Part shown: in pieces, positions 1 to 10,770 of the stretch
Numbering within the stretch: the first letter of the stretch is position 1
Layout: every line of letters starts with the position of its first letter
NCBI RefSeq assembly: GCF_963924675.1
Contig: NC_089238.1
Span: 28,191,815-28,255,814, forward strand
Direction of reading: 5' to 3'
From: Phocoena phocoena
Lineage: Eukaryota; Chordata; Mammalia; Artiodactyla; Phocoenidae
Length of the DNA stretch: 64,000 nt
Translations under genes and position numbers: made by a program
Notes under the pieces: model-generated
What the model was told of the DNA's origin: nothing
Seen by the model: the letters and a program-made list of their open reading frames with translations, nothing else
The model's database searches: none

Positions 1-105
1 TCCTAAGGTTATTGGGATCATTAAATGAGGTGATTTGCATAAAACTCTTAGCACAGTGTCTAGCACACTTTAAGTACTTGTTAAAGGTCAGTTATTGTTG
101 CCATT
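1..105 (+). repeat. MIR SINE fragment (3' half)
   Basis: The text runs from a 'ttaaatgaggtgatttgca' block through 'cttagcacagtgtctagcac' to 'aagtacttgttaaaggtcagttattgttgcc'-like sequence, which is the 3' half of a MIR in sense orientation. It is cut by the window edge. MIR is a tRNA-derived SINE that spread before placental mammals diverged, so this copy is old and inert. Confidence 0.65.
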
Positions 106-571
106 ATTAAAACCTGTTGTGACCGAATGTGTGATTGTTCCCACTTATTTGCATTCTGCCTTCGTAGAGGATCCCACTGCCTGTCCATCTGCAAGAAATC
201 TGCAGAGCCTTCCTAGAGGTGGTGTGCACCCCCAGCCCCCAGTGTCAGACTTGGAAAGGGGGCTTCTTTGGCCAATGGATGGTGAGCACACCTGAGCTGA
301 ACCACATCCAAGAGGAAGCATCCAGGCACACAGGTTGGCTGGGCCTCTTTTTCTTTTCTCTTTGTGACAAGAAAGTCTTTTCTCAAATAAGGGCTGCTCC
401 TTCCACCTGGGTCCTGGCTGGGAAGACATACGGCAGAGCCACAGCACATGTAAAGAGGGATAGAAATGTTTATTGTGGGAAGTCATTGAGATTTGGGGAT
501 AGTTTATTTTCACAGTAAAGTTGACAAACACACCTCTCAGAGATACAGTTTAGAGAGTCTGCCAGCTCACT
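106..571. other. unique sequence, nothing recognised
   Basis: I see no repeat family, RNA gene or convincing exon here. The overlapping frames of 66-128 codons lie on both strands at once and have no recognisable domain, which is expected by chance at this base composition. Confidence 0.5.
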
Positions 572-648
572 TTCTCTCTCTGTCTCTCTGTCTCTTTCTC
601 TGTCTCTGTCTCTCTCTCTGTCTCTCTCACACACACACACACACACAC
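572..648. repeat. compound (TCTCTG)n / (AC)n microsatellite
   Basis: A pyrimidine tract built on tctctg/tctctc units passes directly into about ten AC dinucleotides. It directly precedes the truncated L1 tail that follows. It is likely to be length-polymorphic. Confidence 0.9.
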
Positions 649-679
649 CTCCCCCCAGACTATTCCAAAAACTACACTT

Positions 680-912
680 CGCAGACCCACAGATATAGAG
701 AACAAACTAGTGGTTATCAGTTCAGAAAGGAGGAGAGGGGAATTGTAGGGGTGGGAAGTGGGAAGTACAAGCTATTGGGTGTAAGACAGGCTCAAGGATA
801 TACTGTACAACACAGGGAATATAGTCGATATTTTGTAATAACTGTAAATGGAAAGTTACATTTAAATTGTATTTAAATATTTTTAAATTTTTTAGTAAAT
901 TATTAAAAAAAG
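680..912 (+). mobile_element. 5'-truncated L1 (3' end only)
   Basis: The text 'acagggaatatagtcgatat...ttgtaataactgtaaatgg' is the terminal 3' UTR of an artiodactyl-type L1. It ends in an A-rich tail. The direct repeat aactacactt lies on both sides (670-679 and 913-922) and is a plausible target-site duplication. Only about 230 bp of the element was inserted. It resembles the L1 3' end at 60069-60628. Confidence 0.75.
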
Positions 913-922
913 AACTACACTT

Positions 923-1323
923 TGTTCTCAAGTACTCTGACACTCACATTAGTATTCTGTGACCCCAGGGTCCCTAACCATAGTTATTCCAAGCACAGAT
1001 GGACCCTTGGCCCCACTGGGGCCAAATAAATTCCCTGTCTGAGAAACTTGGAATTGTGACATAGAGGCAGCTAGAGACAAGCTCTATCTATGCCAAGAAC
1101 TAAGGGTTTTGTGCAGCCGATGAGGTAGAAGAAGTGACCCAGTTGGATGATCTTGAAATATCATCATCAGACTTGATATCAGACATTTGCACCTTGGATA
1201 GATTAACAATCTGTGAGTGTGAGGAAAATGAGGAGAGGAGTGAGGGCATAAGCCACTGAACATTTTATTGGATCTAGGGAGGGTTCTATCTCAAGGAAGA
1301 ATGGTAGAGAGTAACAGTAGTTT
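923..1323. other. unique sequence, nothing recognised
   Basis: About 400 bp with no recognised repeat or RNA gene. Reading frames are short and unremarkable. Confidence 0.45.
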
Positions 1324-1336
1324 AAACAATAAAGCA

Positions 1337-1391
1337 ACGAAGACCCAACAACAAAGACCCAATGCAGCCATAAATAAATAAACTTTTTAAA
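1337..1391 (+). mobile_element. extremely 5'-truncated CHR SINE
   Basis: Only the last part of a CHR SINE is present: 'caacgaagaccc', 'gacccaatgcagcc' and an 'ataaataaataaa' tail. The 13-bp sequence aaacaataaagca is repeated exactly on both sides (1324-1336 and 1392-1404). The duplication shows this 55-bp stub is a complete insertion event truncated at its 5' end, not a leftover of later deletion. Confidence 0.85.
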
Positions 1392-1429
1392 AAACAATAA
1401 AGCATCCTACTGTCTTACATATCTAAGCA

Positions 1430-1910
1430 CTGTAAGTTCCCTATATACGAACCTTCAAGTTGTGAACTTTCAATGATGCCAATGTACGTTCACACATCCA
1501 ATCACGTAAGGTAGTTTACGTGTCTGGCATAAATTGTCATGTGTGTGCATCCTCTACAAGTGGTTGTGCTTTGTGTACTTTACTGTACGGTACTGTATAG
1601 AGTACGGTAGTACAGTATCTTTATTTCAAGCCCAGGATGTCCTGAAGTAAGCGTAAAAGCAGTGGTGATGTAGCTGGTATTACTGTACTTTTTAAGGTAC
1701 TGTACTGTAAGATTTAAAATGTTTTCCTTACTATTTGTGTTTGTTTTTATGTATTATTTGGTGAAAAATATTATAAACCTATTAAGTACAGTACTATACA
1801 GCCGATTATGTTAGCTGGGTACCTAGGCTAAATTTGTTGGACTTAAGAACAAATTGGACTTACAAACGTGCTCTTGGAATGGAACTTGTTCACAGGTAGG
1901 GGACTTACTG
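1430..1910. mobile_element. Tigger/pogo-class DNA transposon (nonautonomous)
   Basis: The left end 'ctgtaagttccctatatacg' and the right end 'gtaggggacttactg' are imperfect terminal inverted repeats. The right end is followed by TA, matching the TA target preference of Tc1/mariner-Tigger elements. The interior is rich in 'gtactgta' words and has no transposase frame. It was mobilised in trans and is now fixed. The exact subfamily was not assigned. Confidence 0.75.
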
Positions 1911-1912
1911 TA

Positions 1913-2217
1913 TAGAGCTAGGTGTTTCTGAGTTGTTTTAGCCTCACATCAGAGATCAATATTCTTTTTGTTTTTTCCTTCCTTTTACTCCACCATCCTC
2001 CACATGTAGATTTTCAACCTCCAACTTATTACCTCATAATCACAAGATGGCTGCCATAACCCTGGGTATTGCACCCTAACACTACAGCATCCAAAGCAGG
2101 AAGGGAGAGAACAAGCCCTTTCTTTCTACATGTCTCTTTGTAACCAGGCAGGAAAACTCCTTCCAGAAATAGCATTCATCTTATGCCTCATTGACCAGGA
2201 CTCTCTCACTTGATCAC
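1913..2217. other. unique sequence, nothing recognised
   Basis: About 300 bp between a Tigger element and a solo LTR. I see no repeat family or gene signal. Confidence 0.45.
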
Positions 2218-2638
2218 TGTTGAGGGTTGAATTGTGTCCACCCCAAAATCTATGTGTTGAAGTCCTAGCCCCCAGTACCTCAGAGTGTGTGACCTTATTT
2301 AGAGATAAGGTCTCTATAGAGAGGTAATCAGATTAATGTGAGGTCATTAGGGTGGCTCCTAATCCAATATGACCCATGTCCTTATAAGAAGAGGAAATTT
2401 GAACACAGACACGGACAAAGGGAAGATGATGTGAAGACACAGGGAGAAGACGGTCATTTAAAAGCCAAGGAGACGAGCCTGGAACAGATGCTTCCCTTGT
2501 GGCCCTCAGAAGGAACCAACCTTGCTGACACCTATATCTTGGATTTCCAGCTTTCAGGACCGCAAGACTATACATTCCTGTGACTTATGCCACCCAGTTT
2601 GTGGTACTTTGTCACAGCAGCCATAGCAAATGCATACA
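2218..2638 (+). mobile_element. solo LTR, ERVL-MaLR (MLT1/MST-like)
   Basis: It starts TGTTGAGGGTTGAATTGTG and carries the MaLR landmarks in order: 'atgtgttgaagtcctagccc', 'gaccttatttagagataagg', 'ccttataagaagagg', 'gaagacacagggagaagacg', 'ttccagctttcagga', then 'cacccagtttgtggtacttt' before the 3' end. No internal retroviral sequence follows, so this is a lone LTR left by recombination. The 80- and 81-codon frames across it are chance. Confidence 0.8.
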
Positions 2639-2735
2639 GCCACCCCTTGCCTAAGTTCAAGAGACGCCACGAGAGTGAATACATAATCAGCCTCTATTGT
2701 GCGAGGCAGACCCGTAGGCATAGAATATAGAGGAG

Positions 2736-2990
2736 AAAATGCCTGTTGGCTGGGCAACCAGTAGTGACAATCCCCATCTTTGTTTGCAAGTCACAGAAAT
2801 AGAATCTGACTAGCTTAGTGGGGAAAGGAATGCATTAGAATCATATAAAGAAGGGGTTCGGATTAGGGACTTGAGGGGAAAGCTAGAGAACCAAGCTCAG
2901 ACAAGTATAGAAAGCAGGGTGGGACTGGGGGTCTGGATAGCAGGAGTGACACCACCTCTTCTCATATCTCCCCCACTATAATGAATGAGC
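2736..2990. mobile_element. possible old DNA-transposon relic
   Basis: The phrase 'acagaaatagaatctgactagctt' followed by an A/G-rich run resembles the head of an ancient mammalian interspersed repeat, probably hAT class. The ends are not clear and no TSD was found, so this is a weak call. Confidence 0.3.
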
Positions 2991-3189
2991 TCCTGATACA
3001 CGTTCTGCCCTTAAAATGTTTAATATTCCAAGCTCCAGGAGAGACTGGACCCACCTTTTGACCAGGTAAAAACAGAGAAGCGTAACCTGAGTTAAGTCCA
3101 ACAAAGCAAGCCTACGCTAAGTTGAAGACAGAGAATTCTCCAAAAGAAAATTAAGGAATTATTTCTTAAAGGATTAAGAATAAATGCTG

Positions 3190-3404
3190 GGGGGCTTCCC
3201 TGGTGGCGCAGTGGTTGGGAGTCCTCCTGCCGATGCAGGGGACACGGGTTCGTGCCCCGGTCCGGGAAGATCCCACATGCCGAGGAGCAGCTGGGCCCGT
3301 GAGCCATGGCTGCTGAGCCTGCGTGTCCAGAGCCTGTGCTCCGCAACGGGAGAGGCCACAACAGTGAGAGGCTCGCGTACCGCAAAAAAAAAAAAAAAAA
3401 AAAA
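3190..3404 (+). mobile_element. CHR SINE, short form
   Basis: A full short-form CHR: 'gggcttccctggtggcgcag' head, 'ggttcgtgccccggtccggg' (B-box region of the tRNA-Glu-like promoter), 'agccatggctgctgagcctg' middle, 'gagaggccacaacagtgag' and a long A tail. The 14-bp TSD aagaataaatgctg is exact (3176-3189 and 3405-3418). The low divergence and perfect TSD suggest a fairly recent insertion. Proline/arginine-rich frames on both strands here are SINE translations, not proteins. Confidence 0.95.
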
Positions 3405-3502
3405 AAGAATAAATGCTGAGAGGCCAGAAAAATCCGTCCACTACACTGGTCAAAGAAGGGCAATGGGTACAAAGACAAATAAGCCTTTCTTTCAACTATT
3501 GC

Positions 3503-3541
3503 AGGTGTCCCAGATCCTGGGGAGGTGTCCCAGATCCTGGC
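3503..3541. repeat. 20-bp tandem duplication
   Basis: The phrase aggtgtcccagatcctgg occurs twice back to back, about 20 bp apart and essentially identical. It is a small local duplication in otherwise unique sequence. Confidence 0.9.
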
Positions 3542-4077
3542 CAAGTTATTTTTAAGCTGCCCACACTTTTCAATCTAACACCCCCAGCTCTTGAGCATGA
3601 TAACTAATTACCCAGTATCCATTCAGGAATCATTTTCCAATCTCTTCTTCTAAATTCTCCCTATTCCCTTTGGATCTTAAGCCCTCAAAGGACCAAATTA
3701 AAAAGCAAACACAAAAGCACTGGTGTCAATTCACCAGGATCACCCAATTTCTTCAGATCCAGCAACTTTTTGCATACAAATAACAAAGAAAAAAAATCAC
3801 TTGAGTCTTTGTTGACAAGGTACCAAAACATTTAGTCAATTAGATCACATTGGCAAACAGACTGTCACTCTGGTCGAGGGAGGGGAGAGAATCTGTCACA
3901 TTAGTTCTTTGACTAAATTGATGGACTGCCTTGGTCAAAATAAGTCTTTTTTATTAAATGTTGACAGATCATAGTATATCAAAAGGAAAATCTACAAAAG
4001 CCACTTTTCATCTATGTAAACAGTAAAATCAAGATGGCATATTGGAAATCTCTAAATAATACTTTGTCTACATAAAA
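3542..4077. other. unique sequence, nothing recognised
   Basis: About 540 bp without a recognised repeat or gene. It lies between two oppositely oriented short-form CHR SINEs. Confidence 0.45.
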
Positions 4078-4090
4078 GGGTGTAATTCTT

Positions 4091-4291
4091 TTTTTTTTGC
4101 AGTATGCAGGCCTCTCACTGTTGTGGCCTCTCCCGTTGCGGAGCACAGGCTCCGGACGCGCAGGCTCAGCGGCCATGGCTCACGGGCCCAGCTGCTCCGC
4201 GGCACGTGGGATCTTCCCGGGCCGCGGCACGAACCCGTGTCCCCTGCATCGGCAGGCGGACTCTCAACCACTGCGCCACCAGGGAAGCCCA
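4091..4291 (-). mobile_element. CHR SINE, short form
   Basis: Reverse orientation: poly-T, then 'gcggagcacaggctccgg', 'cagcggccatggctcacg' and 'gcgccaccagggaagccc'. The flanks ggtgtaattctt (from 4079) and ggtgtaattctt (from 4292) form the TSD. It retains many CpGs, consistent with a young copy. Confidence 0.94.
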
Positions 4292-4439
4292 GGTGTAATT
4301 CTTTAGGTCAGAATAAATTAGGAATGAAAGCCTCCTTTTTCAGTAGAAAAGGATTGAGAATCTAAATTACCTGGAGATGGTGTGTCACCAATATCAGTAT
4401 GACTTCTCACCACCTCTATCATTTCACAACTACCTGCAT

Positions 4440-4675
4440 AGTTTCAGCCCCATATACTATGCACGTCATTCTGTTTTCTATTATTATCTTATTTAATCTG
4501 ACCATCAACTGTATCAGGTAAGGAACTGCTCTCCCCTTTGCAGAAAGAGGAAACTGTGGTTTATGTAGTCTAAGTAGCTTCCCCAACTTTAGACAGATAT
4601 GAAATTTCAGAGTGGAGATTTGAACTTATGTCTGACTTCAAAGCCCTTGGTTTTAACCACTGTGCTAGTGGCTGC
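4440..4675 (-). repeat. MIR SINE
   Basis: Antisense MIR, recognisable from 'ttattatcttatttaatctg', 'gaggaaactg', 'gatttgaactta' and 'ttttaaccactgtgctag' in the expected order. It is heavily diverged. Confidence 0.7.
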
Positions 4676-5010
4676 CTGCTAAGAGCATCTGACTGTACCT
4701 TCCTGGCAACTTTTTCCTTGGGCTGACTCAAAAGTTCTAGACATTCTTTTACAACAGTTTGGGATCAAAGAGGACCCACTTTCATCAGCTCCCATAAATA
4801 CAAAGATGACCTCTTGACAACCCTGGCTTCAAAATTCTTTCACCCAGGGGAAATGTGCTGCCGACTGGAGCTGTAAGCAGCCTTGCTTAGTGTCAGAACA
4901 GTGACCTAAAAGAACCAATCTGCAAGGACTGGAAAGTGAATTACAATAGGAGAAAATCAGACTTCTATGCAGGGGATGCTTGATGCATTTTTAGAAGCCT
5001 AACAGTAATA
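4676..5010. other. unique sequence, nothing recognised
   Basis: About 335 bp leading into the large L1. I could not match a target-site duplication in it to the L1 3' flank. Confidence 0.4.
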
Positions 5011-5650
5011 GGGGGAGACCTTCAAGATGGTGGAGGAGTAAGACATGGAGATCACCTTCCTCCCCACAAATACATCAGAAATACAACTACATGTGGAACA
5101 GCTCCTACAGAACACCAACTGAATGCTGGCAGAAGACTTCAGACTTCCCAAAAGTGTGGCTGACAGGGTCTTGGTGCTCCAGCCGGGTGTCAGGCCTGTG
5201 CCTCTGAGGTGGGAGAGCTGAGTTCAGGAAACTGATCCACCATAGACCCCCCAGCTCCACATAATATCAAATGGCAAAAGCTTCACCAGAGATCTCCATC
5301 TCAACGGTAAGACCCAGCTCGCCTCAACGACCAGCAAGCTACAGTGCTGGACACCCTATGCCAAACAACTAGCAAGACAGGAACACAATCTCACCCATTA
5401 GCAGAGAGGCTGCCTAAAATCAAAATAAGGTCACAGACACCCCAAAACACACCACTGAACACAGTCCTGCCCACCAGAAAGGCAAGATCCAGCCTCATCC
5501 ACCAGAACACATGCACCAGTCCCCTCCACCAGGAAGCCTACACAACCCACTGAACCAAACTTACCCACTGGGGGCTGATACCAAAAACAACAGAAACTAT
5601 AAACCTGCAGCCTGTGAAAAGGAGACCCCAAATGCAGTAAGTTAAGCAAA

Positions 5651-6542
5651 ATGAGAAGACAGAGAAACACACAGCAGATGAAGGAGCAGGGTAAAAACCC
5701 ACCAGAACAAACAAATGAATAAGAAATATGCAGTCTACCTGAAAAAGAATTCAGAGTAATGATAGTAAAGATGATTCAAAATCTTGAAAATATAATGGAG
5801 AAAGTACAAGAAACGTTCAATAAGGACCTAGAAGAACTAAAGAGCAAACAAACAGTGATAAACAACACAATTACTGAAATTAAAAATTCTCTAACAGGAA
5901 TCAATAGCAGAATAAATGAGGCAGAAGAACGGATAAGTGACCTGGAAGATAAAATAATGGAAATAACCACCACAGAGCAGAATAAAGACAAAAGAATGAA
6001 AAAAAATTGAGGACAGTCTCAGAGACCTCTAGGACAACATTAAATGCACCAACATTCGAATTATAGGGGTCCCAGAAGAAGAAGAGAAAAAGAAAGGGAC
6101 TGAGTAAATATTTGAAGAGATTATAGTTGAAAACTTCCCTAATATGGGAAAGGAAATAGTCAGTCAGGTCCAGGAAGTGCAGAGAGTTCCATACAGGATA
6201 AATCCAAGGAGAAACACACCAAGACACATATTAATAAAACTATTAAAAATTAAATACAAAGAAAAAATATTAAAAGCAGCAAGGGAAAAACAACAAATAA
6301 TGTACAAGGGAATCCACATAAGATTAACAGCTGATTTTTCAGCAGAAACTCTGCAAGACATGAGAGAGTGACAGGACATATTTAAAGTGATGAAAGGGAA
6401 AAAAATACAACCAAGATTACTCTACCCAGCAAGGATCTCATTCATATTCGATGAGGAAATTAAAACCTTTACAAACAAGCAAAAGCTAAGAGAATTCAGC
6501 ACCACCAAACCAGCTTTACAACAAATGCTAAAGGAACTTTAG
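5651..6542 (+). pseudogene. L1 ORF1 (RNA-binding chaperone), broken
   Basis: The L1 ORF1 protein normally forms a trimer through a coiled coil and coats L1 RNA. The inferred start is the ATG at 5651; a stop interrupts the frame soon after. The clearest surviving block (5759-6010) is a coiled coil with heptad-like leucine/isoleucine spacing and acidic/lysine-rich text, including NNTITEIKNSLTGINSRI and EAEERISDLEDKIMEI. It ends in a frameshift within an A run near 6000. A second block (6144-6371) is the RNA-recognition/C-terminal part, with RINPRRNTPRHILIKLLK. The natural end is the TAG at 6540-6542. The 892-bp span is not a multiple of three, which confirms net frameshift damage. Confidence 0.88.
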
Positions 6543-6600
6543 GCAGGAAACACAAGGGAAGGAAAAGACCTACAATAACAAACCAAAAACAATTAAGAAA

Positions 6601-9600
6601 ATGGTAATAGGAACATACATATGGATAATTACCTTAAATGTAAATGGATTAAACGCTCCAACCAAAAGACGTAGACTGGCTGAAAGGATACAAAAACAAG
6701 ACCCATATATATGCTGTCTACAAGAGACCCACTTCAGACCTAGGGACACATACAGACTGAAAATGAGGGGACAGAATAAGATAGTCCATGCAAATGGAAA
6801 TCAAAAGAAAGCTGGGGTAGCAATTCTCATATCAAACAAAATAGACTTTAAAATAAAGACTATTACAAGAGAAGGACACTACATAATGATCAAGGGAACC
6901 CAAGAAGAAGATATAACAATTGTAAATATTTATGCACCCAACATAGGAGCACCTCAATACATAAGGCAAATTCTAACAGCCATAAAAGGGGAAATTGACA
7001 GTAACACAATCATGGTAGGGGATTTTAACACCCCACTTTCACCAATGGACAGATCATCGAAGATGAAAATAAATAAGGAAACACAAGCTTTAAATGATAC
7101 ATTAAACAAGATGGACTAAATTGATATTTATAGGACATTCTAACCAAAAACAACAGAATACATTTTCTTCTCAGTGCTCATGGAACATTCTCCAGGATAG
7201 ATCATATCTTGGGTCACAAATCAAGCCTTGGTAAATTTAAGAAAATTGAAATCATATCAAGTATCTTTTCCGACCACAACGTTATGAGACTAGATAACAA
7301 TTACAGGGAAAAATCTATAAAAAATGCAAACACATTGAGGCTAAATAATACAATACTAAATAACCAAGGGACCACTGAAGAAATCAAAGAGGAAATCAAA
7401 AAATACCTAGAAACAAATGACAGTGAAAACACGATGACCCGAAATCTATGGGATGTAGCAAAGGCTGTTCTAAGAGGGAAGTTTATAGCAATACGATTCT
7501 ACCTCAAGAAACAAGAAACATCTCAAATAAACAACCTAACCTTACACCTAAAGTAATTAGAGAAAGAATGACAAAAAGCCTGAAGAGTTAGCAGAAGGAA
7601 AGAAATCATAAAGATCAGAGCAGAAATAAATGAAAAAGAAATGAGGAAACAATAGCAAAGATCAATAAAATTAAAAGCAGTTTCTTAGGGAAGATAAACA
7701 AAATTGATAAACCATTAGCCAGACTCACCAAGAAAAAAAGGGAGAAGACTCAAATCAACAGAATTAGAAATGAAAAAGGAGAATTAACAACTGACACTGC
7801 AGAAATACAACGGATCATGAGAGATTACTACAGGCAACTCTATGCCAATAAAATGGACAACCTGGAAGAAATGGACAAATTCTTAGAAAAGCACAACCTT
7901 CCGAGACTGAACCAGGAAGAAATAGAAAATATAAACAGACCAGTCACAAGCACTGCAATTGAGACTGTGATTAAAAATCTTCCAACAAACAAAAGCCCAG
8001 GACCAGATGGCTTCACAGGTGAATTCTACCAAACATTTAGAGAATAGCTAACACCTCTCCTTCTCAAACTCCTCCAAAATATAGCACAAGGAGGAACACT
8101 CCCAAACTCATTCTACGAGGCCACCATCACCTTGATACCAAAGCCAGACAAAGATGTCAGAAAAAAGAAGACTACAGGCCAATATCTCTGATGAACATAG
8201 ATGCAAAAATCCTCAACAAAATACTAACAAACAGAATCCAACAGAACATTAAAAGGATCACACACCATGATCTGGTGGAGATTATCTCAGGAATACAAGG
8301 ATTCTTCAATATAAGCAAATCAATCAATATGATAAGCCATATTAAGAAAATGAAGGAGAAAAACCATATGATCATCTCAATAGAGGCAGAAAAAGCTTTT
8401 GACAAAATTCAACACCCATTTATTATAAAAACCCTCCAGAAAGCAGGCATAGAGGGAACTTACCTCAACATAATAAAGGCCATATATGACAAACCCACAT
8501 CCAGCATTATTCTCAATAATGAAAAACTGAAACCATTTCCTCTAAGATCAGGAACAAGGTTATCCACTCTTACCACTATTATTCAACATAGTTTTGGAAA
8601 TTTTAGCCACAGCAATGAGACAAGAAAAAGAAATAAAAGGAATCCAAATTGGAAAAGAAGAAGTAAAACTGTCACTATGCAGATGACATGATCTATACAT
8701 AGAGAATCCTAAAGATGCCACCAGAAAACTACTAGAGCTAATCAATGAATTTGGTAAAGTAGCAGGATACAAAATTAATGCACAGAAATCTCTTGCATTC
8801 CTATACACTAATGATGAAAAATCTGAAAGAGAAATTAAGGAAACACTCCCATTTACCATTGCAAAAAAAGAATAAAATACCTAGGAATAAACCTACCTAA
8901 GGAGACAAAGACCTGTATGCAGAAAACTATAAGACACTGATGAAAGAAATTAAAGTGATACAAACAGATGGAGGGATATACCATGTTCTTGGATTGGAGG
9001 AATCACCACTGTGAAAATGACTATACTACCCAAAGCAATTGACAGATTCAATGCAATCCCTATCAAACTACCAATGGCATTTTTCACAGAACTAGAACAA
9101 AAAATGTCACAATTTGTATGGAAACACAAAAGACCCTGAATAGCCAAAGCAATCTTGAGAATGAAAAACGGAACTGGAGGAATCAGGCTCCCGGAATTCA
9201 GACTATACTACAAATCTACTGTAATCAAGAGAGTATGGTACTGGCACAAGAACAGAAATACATTTCAATGGAACAGGATAGAAAGCCCAGAGGTAAACCC
9301 ATGCACATATGGTTACCTTATGTTTGATAAAGGAAGCAAGACTATACAATGGAGAAAAGACAGTCTCTTCAATAAGTGGTGCTAGGAAAACTGCACAGCT
9401 ACATGTAAAAGAATGAAATTGTAATGCTCCCTAACACCATACACAAAAATAAACTCAAAACGTAATGTAAGGCCAGACACTGTAAAACTCTGAGAGGAAA
9501 ACATAGGCAGAACACTCTATGACATAAATCACAGCAAGATCCTTTTTGACCCACCTCCTAGAGAAATGGAAATAAAAACAAAAATAAACAAATGGGACCT

Positions 9601-10440
9601 AATGAAACTTAAAAGCTTTTGCACAGCAAAGGAAACCATAAACAAGACGAAAAGACAACCCTCAGAATGGGAGGAAATGTTTGCAAATGAAGCAACTGGC
9701 AAAAGATTAGTCTCCAAAATATACAAGCAGCTCATGCAGCTCAATATAAAAAAACAAACAACCCAATCCAAAAATGGGCAGAAGACCTAAGCAGACATTT
9801 CTCCAAAGAAGATATACAGATTGCCAGCAAACATGTGAAAGGATGCTCAGCATCACTAATCAGTAGAGAAATGCAAATCAAAACTACAATGAGGTATCAC
9901 CTCACACCTGTCAGAATGGCCATCATCAAAATATCTAGAAACAATAAATGCTGGAGAGGGTGTGGAGAAAAGGGAACCCTCTTGCACTGTTGGTGGGAAT
10001 GTAAGTTGATTCAGCCACTATGGAAAACAGCATGGAGGTTCCTTAAAAAACTACAAATAGAACTACCATATGACCAGCAATCCCACTACTGGGCATATAC
10101 CCTGAGAAAACCATAATTCAAAGAGTCATGTACCACAATGTTCATTGTGGCTCTATTTACAATAGCCAGGACGTGGAAGCAAACTAAATGTCCATCGACG
10201 AATGAATGGATAAAGAAGATGTGGCACATATATACAATGGAATATTACTCAGCCATAAAAAGAAATGAAATTGAGTTATTTGTAGTGAGTTGGATGGACT
10301 TAGGGTCTGTCATACAGAGTGAAGTAAGTCAGAAAGAGAAAAACAAATACCATATGCTAACACATATATATGGAATCTTAGAAAAAAAAAAAGGTTCTCA
10401 AGAACCTAGGGACAGGACAGGAATAAAGACGCAGACATAG
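6601..10440 (+). pseudogene. L1 ORF2 (endonuclease-reverse transcriptase), broken
   Basis: ORF2 encodes the nick-and-copy enzyme of L1. The ATG at 6601 gives MVIGTYIWIITLNVNGLNAP, matching the ORF2 start. Endonuclease motifs are still readable: QETHF at 6721-6735, GDFN at 7018-7029 and SDHN at 7269-7280, although a TAA at 7117-7119 lies between the last two. The RT region keeps [15 protein letters not shown] (about 7990-8035), followed by a TAG at 8045-8047, and [10 protein letters not shown] (about 8391-8420). The catalytic FADD box, near 8670-8690, has apparently lost two bases and shifts frame. The Cys-rich C-terminus [18 protein letters not shown] is at about 9952-10005. The last frame ends with TAG at 10438-10440. 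Many other stops are present. Confidence 0.92.
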
Positions 10441-10770
10441 AGAATGGACTTGAGGACACGGGGAGGGGGAAGGTTAAACTGGGACAAAGTGAGAGAGTGG
10501 CATGGACGTATATACAATACCAAATATAAAATAGATAGCTAGTGGGGAGCAGCTGCATAGAACAGGGAGATCAGCTCAGTGCTTTGTGATCAACTAGAGG
10601 GGTGGGATAGGGAGGGTGGGAGGGAGACGCAAGAGGGAGGGCATATGGGGATATATGTATACGTATAGTTGCTTCACTTTGTTATACAGCAGAAACTAAC
10701 ACAACACTGTAAAGCAATTATACTCCACTAAAGATGTTTAAAAAAATAGAGTAAATTAAAAAAGAAATTA

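Larger units (their letters stand above)
5011..10770 (+). mobile_element. near full-length L1 retrotransposon (inactive)
   Basis: It starts 'gggggagaccttcaagatgg' followed by 'tggaggagtaagac', which is an artiodactyl L1 5' UTR. ORF1 remains, a 58-bp gap, ORF2 remains and a 3' UTR follow, the last with 'caactagaggggtgggatag' and 'gttatacagcagaaactaac'. The sequence ends A-rich near 10770. At 5.8 kb it is close to full length. Both reading frames carry several stops and frameshifts, so it cannot mobilise itself. I found no clear TSD. The 5' UTR here is unlike the long GC-rich 5' UTR I associate with the youngest whale L1s, which suggests an older subfamily. Confidence 0.93.

Noticed and set aside
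2218..2638. Possible endogenous retrovirus provirus
   Set aside because: Only a single LTR is present. No gag, pol or env sequence follows.
5011..10770. Possibility that the large L1 is still active
   Set aside because: Both ORFs contain multiple stops and frameshifts, including within the RT core.
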